Below are positions 23,237-32,867 of a DNA stretch of 64,000 nt, piece after piece. Made by a program: the position numbers and the translations under genes. Origin of the DNA: Mesodorylaimus sp. YZB2_4 (Eukaryota > Nematoda > Enoplea > Dorylaimida > Dorylaimidae); assembly GCA_030248295.1 (NCBI GenBank), contig JASANH010000720.1, positions 304,014 to 368,013 of the forward strand, written 5' to 3'. Below the pieces are notes generated by a model that was not told the origin of the DNA, made no database searches, and saw nothing but the letters and a program-made list of their open reading frames with translations. Positions within the stretch are counted from its first letter, which is position 1, and every line of letters begins with the position of its first letter.

Positions 23237-23335
23237 ATCATGTTTCACCACATCGCCAAACACTTGTCGCATTCGAGGGTAAAGAGAGACACATTTCACA
23301 AGAAATTATTCACCTGACCCCGAGTCAAACAGTTG
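23237..23335 (-). mobile_element. Partial SINE-2 copy (tail side)
   Basis: CATGTTTCACCACATCGCC, then TTCGAGGGTAAAG...ACACATTTCACA, matches the 3' half of the SINE-2 copy at 53702-53873. The tRNA-like head is missing or too diverged to see. Confidence 0.55.
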
Positions 23336-23680
23336 CTGTCAGATCTCTCAGAGTTATTTTTGTGCGTACGTATGAGAATTATCATCAGAAAATGTGAGGG
23401 CAGCCGTTTTTTTTCTCAGTCGTTGGAAAATAACGCTTGGCACATTCTTGATAAAGCATCGCAACTATCTCCATACCAGGAATCATAGTCTCGATCGTCT
23501 CCAAACAATTTCGCTTGTAAAACATGCATTTTCGCCTAACTGAAAACCAGCACAATGAGCCCATAAATACAGGCAAATAATTCGTGAAGTTCGCGATTTT
23601 CGCTTTTTGCTCACACACTAGATATTTTTTCACTTCGGTTTCCGTTTTATTTTATTATCAAGCCAAGTATATACAGTATA

Positions 23681-23847
23681 CAGTTGACCTCGGATGGCAA
23701 AGTCCGGATAATTGGAACAAGTTCCCACTCCCCGATTTTTAAGCTATAGTACGTTTTACGCGTACTTCAACCTCGGATAATTGCAACTTCGTCTAATTGG
23801 AACTCATTTTGGCGTCCCGAGCGGTTGCAATTATCCGAGGTCGACTG
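23681..23847. mobile_element. 167-bp pogo/Tigger-like MITE
   Basis: The ends are inverted: CAGTTGACCTCGGAT at 23681 and ATCCGAGGTCGACTG ending at 23847, each next to TA (23679-23680 and 23848-23849). CAGT(C/T)GACCTCGGATAATTGC-type termini are characteristic of pogo/Tigger elements. An internal AACCTCGGATAATTGCAAC repeat lies near 23770. There is no coding capacity, so it needs a transposase in trans. Confidence 0.8.
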
Positions 23848-24595
23848 TATGTATAGGGCCCACTTTGCCAACGCACACTGTGAGTTCTTCAATGAGATTC
23901 ATCTCCCTTTGCTATAAGTAGCCTCAGGGCGCGGGTTTAAAATCTGCGTTTTCTAGAAAACTGTGAAATGGTTCGTTATGGCTGCGCTTCTGTTAAGGTT
24001 AAAACCTACAGTAAGATTCTCGGCAGCAAAATAAAGATCAAACAGCAGAGCCATTCTGATTGTTCTTTAAGAATTTTGATGTGATGGTCTTTTAGGGCTC
24101 AAAAATCGATTTCTAAGTGGCTGCACAATCCTTGATTTTAGATACTGACAAGGCAACGAGGAAACTATATAGATTTCCAAGTGCTATTTGTACAGTATAT
24201 AACTCTGTTTCTAACATTACGGGTAGCTTAGACTGTGGAGCATGCTTTAGGAGCCAGATTTTTTGAGCTCATGACACATGGCCATGGTCACTACAGAATA
24301 TTTTTGAGCGTTATACCGTACATATGGCGTCTTTCGCTGCGTTATACTGTACATGTATATGGCACTGGGTTTTTTTCTGAGGCGAGCTCTCTGCCCGCAA
24401 AAGCCAAATGCCCTAAATCCACTAGAAGCGTTTAGAAACAGTAGAGTATACGTAGTTTGGTTCGCCACAAGTAATCCTCTGCTGGCCAGATTAATATGCA
24501 AGTACCACCCCAATCAATAATTTTCTGTGTCAAACATTTTCGTCTTCGTGCACTCCTTGCTCACTGATGAGAACTAATGGGAAGAGGGTGAATAT
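23848..24595. other. Intergenic stretch without recognised genes
   Basis: No conserved exon, RNA gene or clear repeat was recognised; short overlapping frames look random. Confidence 0.4.
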
Positions 24596-24599
24596 TTCT

Positions 24600-25400
24600 G
24601 GACGTCAAGAAGGCGTTTCATCGAGCTCCTCATTCTCCGATTCTTCGTAACTTGGAAAATGACCATGGAGTGCCGCAAAAGCTTTTACGACTTCTGCACT
24701 CTTATCTGGCGGATCGCCGCCAGTTCGTGAAAGTAAAATTCTGCCCGATCAGACTTTGCTCCTGTTTTGTCTGGGGTCCCACAAGGCTCAATTCTTGATC
24801 CATCACTATTCGTCAGCTACATCGATCCGCTACTGGATGAATTCCAGTAGCGGAAGCTATTTCCGTTCGCAAAATTATTAGCATATGATGACTTGGTCAT
24901 TCTGATCTTGATAAAGGTTATCAGTGATGCCACCCGGATCTATCAGCCGTTGGATTGGAGCCGAGCGCCGAGAAGTCCAAAGCTGTTCTGTTTCGTTATA
25001 ATTATCGACATATTGATCAGCACCCAATTGTGATGGTTCATGGCCAGCCGATTATTTTTACAGACAGTCAAATACTTTGGAATACCTTTTCGTCTGACAT
25101 GAAATTCTCAGAGCATGTTCAGCAAAATTTTCCACAAAAGCCGTATGATGTTGGGGGCCCTAGGTCGAAAACGCGGCCGTCACACCAACAGAGAAGTGAT
25201 TGGCGCTGTTTACAAGTTGTGTATTCGTTTTATTCTCGACTATGGCTCATGTGCATACGATCCAATTCTCAGAAAGGACGTGGAGAACCTCGAAAGGCTC
25301 AGCTTCTAGCAGCCAGGATCTAGCTGAACGATTGGTCCATCAATCCCCTCGGCGTGTCTTCGCAGTGTGGATGGCCTTGCTGTCCCAGTTAGGCGCTTCG
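24600..25400 (+). mobile_element. Decayed Jockey/CR1-like LINE fragment
   Basis: VKKAFHRAPHSPILR at about 24604 corresponds to the usual (V)KKAFD-VPH block of reverse transcriptase. The pieces that follow are a damaged VPQGSILDP-like block (about 24775), SYIDPLLDEF (about 24818), AYDDLVIL, where the YADD core has lost a residue (about 24883), and GALGRKRGRHTNREV followed by SCAYDPILRKD (about 25145-25275). Several frameshifts are present. A short CATGAACATGAA patch at 25420 matches SINE-2 tails. Confidence 0.78.
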
Positions 25401-25844
25401 GTTGCTTTGGGTCACAGTAAAACATGAACATGAAAGGTCCTGCCCCCTTTCGCTCCAAACATTTTTGTAAACAGAACGGAAATAATCGAATATGTTTCTT
25501 GGCGGCTTTTCATACATCACTCAAGGAGACGCGTTTATAATGATGAAAATAGACGATCCTGTAAGCAGCAGAAATTATGGAAAACCCAGACTACTGAAAG
25601 AGTATTGCACTTGGCGATGCTGGCATGTTCTGCGGATATGGAGCAAAACCAGGTGGAACAAGGTTTGCACAAAGGGTATGCATCATATCAGAATTTCGAA
25701 AAGTATGGCATCCTACTGGACGAAGGGAAAATGCTTTTCGAAGTGCATTCTACAGTGTAAAATCTATCAGCGCGGGAAATCGCATTGCGTCGGTGTAAGG
25801 GGGAATGAAGACCAAGTTATGCAAATGAGAGCGACCTCGTCTGG

Positions 25845-27428
25845 ACCCGTACCACAGAAAGCAGAGAGAGGTAGGGCATTACCGTTTGGTAGAGGTAGGG
25901 GGTACCACAAGATAGGATTACCAATTGGTAACGGGTAGAGGTAGAGACAGGTCTGCCGCTACCACTGAATGCTGGTAGGGAAAAGATAGAACTACCTGAT
26001 CTTTGCTACCACAACCCATTAGGTTTTTCTGTTAAAGTGCGCTGATAAGTCTGCACTTGGAAGGAAAAAAGTTTTTCTACCCATTATCAGTGGCGGCAAC
26101 ACGGAAAAATAGCCAGGGCTGCCGAGGGAGAAAGGTTGCTATTCTTCCCCATTTAGATAGGGCGACCACCTTATTCTACCCACTGTCTATCATCATGTGG
26201 AGCCACCCCATCTTTTGCGCGCTCTTTCGTATTGATTTCTTTTCCCACCCGTTGGCTACCCTCCTCTAGAGCAGGGTAGCCAAATGATAGGGGTAGACAC
26301 CTAACTCTACCAGCTGGCTCCCTCTCTCTGCTCTTTCTGTGGTACTGGTAAGTGTGAGGGTAACCCTGTCTCTACCTCCAGGTAGGCCTATCTTTATCAC
26401 AAGGTACCCCCTACCTGCTTGCTATGGTACGGCCTCAGCGGCCGTACCACAAAAGCGCGCGAAAGATAGGACTGCTGCACAGGATGAAAGACAATGGGCA
26501 GGATAAGGTAGTCGACCTACCTAAATGCGAAAGGATGTCAGCCTTTCGCCCCGGCAGCCATGGCTATTTTATGTGTTGCCGTCACTGATAATGGGTCGAA
26601 AAACGTGTTTCCTTCCAAGTGCGGACTTATTAGCGGAGTTTCACAGAAAAATGTAATGGATTGCTGGCAGCAAAGATCAGGTAGTTCTATCTTTTCCCCT
26701 CCCGCATCAAGTGGTATCAGTAGGCCTGTCTCTACCTCTACCCGTTACCAATTGGTAATCCTATCTTTTGGCACCCCCTACCTCTACCACACGGTAGTGC
26801 CCTACCTTCATCTGCTTTCTGTGGTACGGGTCCTGAGGCCGTACCACAGAAAGCAGGTAGGGGGTACCTTTTGGTAAAAAAAGGCCTACCTGGAGGTAGA
26901 GACAGGGCTATCCTCACCCTTACCAGTACCACAGAAAGAGCAGCTACAGGGAGCCAGCTGGTAGAGGTAGGTGTCTACCCTTATCATTTGGCTACCCTGC
27001 TCTGAATGAGGGTAGCCAACGAGTAGGGAAAGAAATCAATACGAAAGAGCGCGCAAAAGATGGGGTGGCTCCACATGATGATAGACAGTGGTTAGGATGA
27101 GGTAGTCGACCTATCTGAATGCGGAAGAATGTCAGCCTTTCTCCCCGGCAGCCTTGGCTATTTCATGTGTTGCCGCCACTGATAATGGGTAGAAAAACCT
27201 GTTTCCTTCCAAGTGCAGACTTATTAGCGGAGCTTGACAGAAAAACGTAATGGATTGCTGGCAGCAAAGATCAGGTAGTTCTATCTTTTCCCTACCCGCA
27301 TTTAGTGGTAGCGGTAGGCTGTCTCTACCTCTACCCGTTACCAATTGGTAATCCTATCTTTTGGCACCCCCTACCTCTACCAAACGGCAGTGCCCTACCT
27401 TTATCTGCTTTCTGTGGTACGGGTCCAG
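25845..27428. repeat. Inverted array of three GGTAG/CTACC-rich transposon-like units
   Basis: Three related units: L (25845-26437, inverted), M (26438-26832, shorter by about 200 bp) and R (26833-27428). L and R are reverse complements over nearly 600 bp. Each unit ends with variants of CCGTACCACAGAAAGCAG; the outer ends are TCTGGACCCGTACC and its complement. The subterminal regions are dense in GGTAG/CTACC, with a TTACCAATTGGTAA palindrome. No transposase frame exists. The outer flanks show no clear target duplication. It is best read as clustered non-autonomous DNA transposons or a foldback element of an unknown family. Confidence 0.8.
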
Positions 27429-28795
27429 ATGTTAGGCCTGTCTGGTGATATTTGGTGATTGCTGTGTGTGGAACTGGTCTCCCTTTGTCTGATGTGTGTT
27501 GTTTGTTTCTTTTGTGCCGGTACACTCACTATTGCTTTTTGGGCTGATGCTCGTTTGACTAATCAATGTTATGCCTGTGCGTACTCGGTGCGGTTGAGTA
27601 ATAAACCTATTCTATACGGCACGAGGTCTAATAGGGGAGAGTCACTCAAAGTACAAGTCCTGCATCGCATGCCAGTCACGCGTCACACTCCACATGACTA
27701 CGCACTCCTACCAACTGGAGGTGGTCTACTGAAACCGGCAACTCAAGTAGGCGCAAAAAATGTGTCCCACCGTCATATGAGCAGCCTGAAACTAGAACCT
27801 ACAACACGTTTCTTTGTCACCATACCACGTGCCATTCCAGCCCGCATCCTCATCCACTGCACGCATCAACTATATTCTATGGCACGGCAGGTCCAGGTGG
27901 CCTTGTTTCTTCGAGATAGATTCGAACTCCCCCCCCCTCAATAGATTTTTATTTCTGTATATTCTCGCGTCCATATTTGGAAAAATCGTGCACTCGTAGT
28001 CTTTTTATATTTTATGTTCTTCTAAACTAGACTTTTAGAATGTTGCACTTCCTGTATTCTTCTCCTCGGCTACACCCGCCGTGACGAGAAATCAGTGTCA
28101 CCAGTCCAAATGACGATGACGACGATTCGGCAGGCGGATCTAGAAGTGACGAGAACAGACGCAAAAGGACCCCTTTACCCCGCCCTGGCCCTCTATCGTC
28201 CGTCGATATCCGGTAACCCGGTGTCGCCTTGGTCGTGTAGGCAGCCAGGCACATTCACTCGCCTTCCATGCTCTGGTTGCAGGCCGCCAGGAGGTGTAAT
28301 GTAAAGTGTGCCCAGCCGACTGACTTCTTTACAGTGCAACGTTCGACTGATTTTCAACACTTTCTGCTGGCTGCCTGTCCTCGAGTCACTTCATTCAATA
28401 CAGTTGGGACTTCGGCAGGTGCAAACGAGACGACGGTGGGAGAAGTTTTGAGAAAATTGTGTCGCGAAATAATTTTTCTTCCTTTTAAAGGCGCACGAGT
28501 ATAAGACACGAATCGAGTCGACTATTTTAGGATTGGACTAGACTGGACAACGAAAACGAGGCGTGTACTCGCGCTTCTAACGAGTCGAGGCGACTCGAAT
28601 CCAGGACTGTATCTATAGATCAATGGAGCATAGTTAGAGTCCAGTTTGTAGTGTTCATACCTGCTTCATTTTCTTCGTTTCTACACTCGTGTGTTTTTAA
28701 GTACAGTACATAAGTCACTGATCGAAACTTTGGTTCAGTCTCGTAGTGCATGAAGATTTTGCAAGGATATTCTCGCTTCTTTCCAGAGTGCATAA
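27429..28795. other. Upstream region of the Pointed-domain gene
   Basis: No conserved coding exon was seen. A good splice acceptor (TTCTTTCCAG) ends at about 28787, eight bases before the ATG of the next gene, so a 5' non-coding exon probably lies somewhere here. Confidence 0.4.
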
Positions 28796-30272
28796 ATGGA
28801 AACCAGCGCAATTTTAGTGCCGAATGGTGATGAGCATATGCAAAGTGTGGTCGATCAATTGCCGTCTTTATTTCACTGCGCCGATCCGATGCACCGGCGT
28901 GCTGGTGGCGATGGGAGAGAATATGAGGACGTTGGGTTTAATCAATATACTGCTAGCTTACAACCAAAGCCAGGTTCGGCTGCGGGGAAATTAAAGGGAA
29001 AACGACGTCAAAGATCTCAACACAGTCCTATGGGAACGATGACGGGGTGAGTTTGGCGCCGATGCTTACTTATTATTGCTAATAGGCTGTCATACTTTGT
29101 CATATTATATTCATACAGTGGCCAAGCACCGTACAGCGCACTCGAGGGCTAAGGAACACATAATTGACAATCATTTTGTACCAAGGCGGGAGTCGAACCC
29201 TCCTCTGTAAGTGCGCACCCAGCGTGAGAGGCAGACGCCTTGACCCGCCGAGGCCACGACCCCGGTACTTACTTCTCTCCTGGTACCGGACTGGATCTCT
29301 TACTTTGTTATACAAAAAATTCAAATGAACTTTTTGTGATTTATGACTTAGGTCCTAAATTTCAAATAAATCAAAAATAAAATTCGTGGCGATTTTAAAA
29401 ATTATAAAATCGACACCGGTTTTATACTTCTTACTGCTCGCTGAAGAAAGGATATTCACAAATACATGACTATACCAGTTGGAGAAACCACAATACCCCT
29501 GGTTCAGAACAGCTAAAAAGGCTGGGTGCTGAGAAAATATCAAGTTGCAGGAGAGTATCTCAAACGAGCATTGACCTTACTTGTAGGGTATCTAGTGTAG
29601 GCAGTCGTGTCTCCCACTAATTCTACTTGCCCATTTCAGCTTGCCATGCACCTTACCTCATTATTACCAGTACTTGCTTATGCAAAGTCTGGAAGCGGTC
29701 GACGATTTCAGACAAACTATGCTACCTATTGGTAGGTACAGTACCTATATCGCGGGCACTTGCTCTCCATAGTTCCCGCATCCTCACTTTACACTTTCTT
29801 CCCTCTGTACACTGCGCAGAATCGTGCGGTGGTGCTACCGCCCCGCAGGAGATAAAGCTAACTGACTATCCGCAATTGCCAACCGCACTGGGACTAATAT
29901 AACAGCGCTGGCACGTACAGTATGTAATGACCCGCTGTATAAATTTAGAAATTTCCATCGCCTACGTTCTTAAAGTTTTTGTGTCAACCATATTTAGATC
30001 CTCGCTGTTGGAGCAAATGCGAAGTGAGACGCTGGTTGCAAGAACTGAGTCGTCATCACGATATCGATCCGGCTTTGGACGCTAGCAAATTTCCATTCAA
30101 TGGCAAAGCCTTATGCGCTTTGAGTTTGGAAATGATCCAAATGCGAGCACCTCTTTATGGGAAATTATTGTATAAAGATGTACGATTACGTTTGACCAAA
30201 GCGTTAGCTCTTAAAAATATGAGCAACAATCTTGGCGATGATGCCAATCCAATCAATCGGATGCACGCCTGA
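28796..30272 (+). CDS. Small Pointed/SAM-domain protein without ETS domain (EDL/MAE-like)
   Basis: Exon 1 begins METSAILVPN (28796; AAATGG context, just after an acceptor) and holds a basic KLKGKRRQRSQ stretch. The last exon (29998-30272) encodes a Pointed-type SAM domain: DPRCWS, VRRWLQEL, a FPFNGKALCALSLE block, MRAPLYGKLLY, then a stop about 26 residues later. Pointed domains mediate SAM-SAM polymerisation and kinase docking in ETS factors. A Pointed protein with no DNA-binding domain resembles Drosophila EDL/MAE, which depolymerises Yan. The exon join is not settled: the strong donor GTGAGT at 29046 is out of phase with the acceptor at 29997, so a small middle exon or a weaker donor (GTTCGG near 28973) is needed. 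The intervening intron holds a SINE-2 copy. An ETS exon elsewhere cannot be excluded, but the frame stops at 30270. Confidence 0.72.
29100..29270 (-). mobile_element. SINE-2 (tRNA-derived), subfamily b
   Basis: The minus strand reads a tRNA-like head with GTGGCCTCGGCGGGT (A-box region), GGCGTCTGCC and the B box GGTTCGACTCCCGCC. A shared body CCCTCGAGTGCGCTG and a GGCCACTGTATGAATATAATATGAC tail side follow. Lies in the Pointed-gene intron. Confidence 0.75.
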
Positions 30273-32040
30273 TCACAAGTGATCTTCTCGACATAAGCAA
30301 TTTTCCGGTGATTCGTCCGTTTATAAATTTAAGTATAACATTAGATTCTGACATCGAACTGTGATGAATAAAAGGCGATAATGGACACTGGACACTCAGC
30401 ATTCGCACACGCACCAAGAGTTTCATTCTGTGCCTGCCTGACTGTACTGTTGGTTCCAAGTGACCTGCTGCTCTGACAACCTGATGTATAGCATACACGC
30501 GTGATAGGCAAAGGGTTTCAAAAGTGAGCGGGACCAGGACACACACACGCGCTGAGGAAGAACAATGCAGCACAGCCAAATCCAAAGTGATGGGAGCGAC
30601 TTGTAGCGAGAGCGGCGTTGTGGAAGCGTAGAGTAGAAGAGAGAATGAGCGGATCGACTGCTCAGGTCGGCCGACGATTAGAGACTGAGTATAACACAGA
30701 CTTCTTTACGCTGTCTTTTCGGACATAGACAGGGGATTGTGGGACGTTTCCCCCACTGTGTCGTTTCCCCCACCGCGCATGGTGGGGCAAACGACTCACT
30801 GAGACATGCGACGTTTCCTCACTGAGACGATTCCCCCACCATGTCGTTTCCCCCACCATCAGTTTTCAGAAACTGCGGCTATTCAAATTTTGAGCCTTCG
30901 TATGGGAATAAGTACTCATCCACAAATCTTCATCGCTTATTCTAGAAGACATGAATTATGCCTCAAATACTCCACGATTTCGTTGAATCATCGTTCGAAT
31001 GCCGTGCTCCAAAAGCCATGTTGTGATAGGGCCTAAAATGCTTGCTTCACGTTTGCTCCTTCGACCACGCTCGCCTGGTTCAAGGACAAAAAAGACGAGC
31101 CTAATGTACCGTGAATGAGAAAACTACTTTGCCAAAATCTGCAGCTGTCATACTGGTGAATTCACTTAAGTTCCACTGCCTAAATTTATGTCTTCTATTT
31201 TTCCCGATTCACAGTGAGGTAGTTCTATCCGCACATCTGAATTTGAAACATGTCTTCATTGGCACAGAAAACCTGGTCTGGTCTTACATACATTCGTATT
31301 GGCAACGTAAGTTGTAAGACCAGACCATACAGACCATACACTCGTATTGGCAACGTAAGTTGCGAGTCTGCAATAATAATTCTGCAATAAGTAGGGAGTT
31401 CAAAAAGTTTGTAGCCTGAATACCTTGCACGTTGAGCTGCAGCACCAAACTTGTACTTTACACTGCCCCTCACCCTACAACCCAAGCCTATCATCCTGCC
31501 ACACACATCCAATCACACACACGTGCTGCCTTTTGCGACACAAGTCGTACCTACCCGCATATCAGGAGAAAATTATGGGGGAAACAACACGGTGGGGGAA
31601 TCGTCGCATGTCTCAGTGAGTCGATTCCCCCACCAGACGAGGTGGGGGAAACGACCGAGTGGGGGGAATCGTCACGGGACCTAGCAGGGACCACTCTGGT
31701 CAGCGCCAGAAACGAAGACTGAGCCATAGGGAAGCGAACTGAGCATAAAAGGGGAAGAGAATCACATCGTAAAGTCACAAATCGACGATGCTTCTCCTGG
31801 GCGGTAATGTCAGCGTTAAATCCATCGCGCTCAGTCGCGACACGACTACAGTAATTGTCAGATGCCAAAGTTGTGTGGCAGGGGCCTAATACCTTTGCTG
31901 GCAGAAAACCAGGGTGTACAAAAATAATGACAGGTAACACGACCCCATCACTCCCGACTGCGTGATGCCCCAGGATGGTCTCGCTAGTTTTTAAAAATTT
32001 TTGGACTCCTACATGGATGGAGCTCGTTCGCTCCTTTATT
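30273..32040. other. Intergenic, with CCCCCAC-rich repeats and a small hairpin
   Basis: AATAAA at 30367-30372 may end the Pointed-gene transcript. Two blocks (about 30740-30860 and 31570-31675) share reiterated GTTTCCCCCAC/GTGGGGGAAACGAC and a GCATGTCTCAGTGAGTCG segment. A hairpin (31275-31288 with 31314-31327) is combined with a 20-bp direct repeat (31295-31314 and 31343-31362). No exon was recognised. Confidence 0.5.
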
Positions 32041-32044
32041 GCGT

Positions 32045-32215
32045 GTAGCCAGCCTGGGGGGGCGGGTTAGGCGTCTGCCTTTCACGCCAGGTGCGCAGTT
32101 ACGGGCGAGTGTTCGACTCGCGGGCCGGTAAATCATTTCGTGTAAAATGTGTCCCTTCACCCTCAAATGCGCATAAGCGGTTGGTGATGTGGTAAAACAT
32201 GAACATGAACTAGGA
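32045..32215 (+). mobile_element. SINE-2 (tRNA-derived), subfamily a
   Basis: The plus strand has GGGTTAGGCGTCTGCC, GTTCGACTCGCGGGCC (B box), then CCCTTCACCCTCAAATGCGC, ending in GTAAAACATGAACATGAAC. The (CATGAA)n tail is shared with the copy at 53702 (inverted). Confidence 0.78.
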
Positions 32216-32234
32216 CATACCCATTAGGTCATCC

Positions 32235-32545
32235 CGGACAGATACCGACTTCCTCGGACAATAGAGTCTATTTACTCATCAGGCCATTACCGTACTGGGT
32301 GAGGGGAGCCACACGAGGCCTAGCGTGCATGGTCAACCAAACCGGTCCCTATTAGCAGGGATTAAACCCCGGACGCGCCCAGCCGCTCGATACCAAGCGA
32401 TACATTAGACGAACCACCTTCTGCAATTTTACGAAACTGAAGCTCTGACGTCTTATCTAAATGGGCAAGACATCGAAACTATGTGACAGGTGGTTCTACT
32501 GATGAACAGATGAGTAGCCACAGCAGCGGTGATAACTCTGAGTAC
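32235..32545 (-). mobile_element. SINE-1 copy
   Basis: Core GATACCGACTTCCTCGGACA as in the copy at 17225, a decayed B-box complement (GGGATTAAACCCCGG, about 32360) and the same downstream segment as the copy at 19075 (GTGGTTCTACTGATGAACAG...). Diverged. Confidence 0.6.
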
Positions 32546-32867
32546 GATTTAGTTGGCCTCACATACAGACTCCCTAATCGGAAGCAAGAGTCGCGTGTCT
32601 GCCTCGGCGCACCAAATCCCAAGGCCCCAACTGTTGTACAAGCATACTGGATAAAATTTCATCCACATCCACATCATCTCGGATTAGTGAACATAAAAAA
32701 GCAACTTCCCCAGATGTGCTAAAAAAGCAAACTCAAAACAATTTACACAAAGCAGCACTTCATCTCGATGTAGAAATCATATAAACAATAATCCAATGTT
32801 GTTTCCTTTTTTGAATTTCCCCCTCCCACTCCTTCACTCCATCATACTTCGCTCGCTCATGCCCCAC

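Noticed and set aside
25845-27428. Several 60-100-codon frames in the GGTAG array
   Set aside because: They are open on both strands because of the short-period repeat composition; there is no coding signature.
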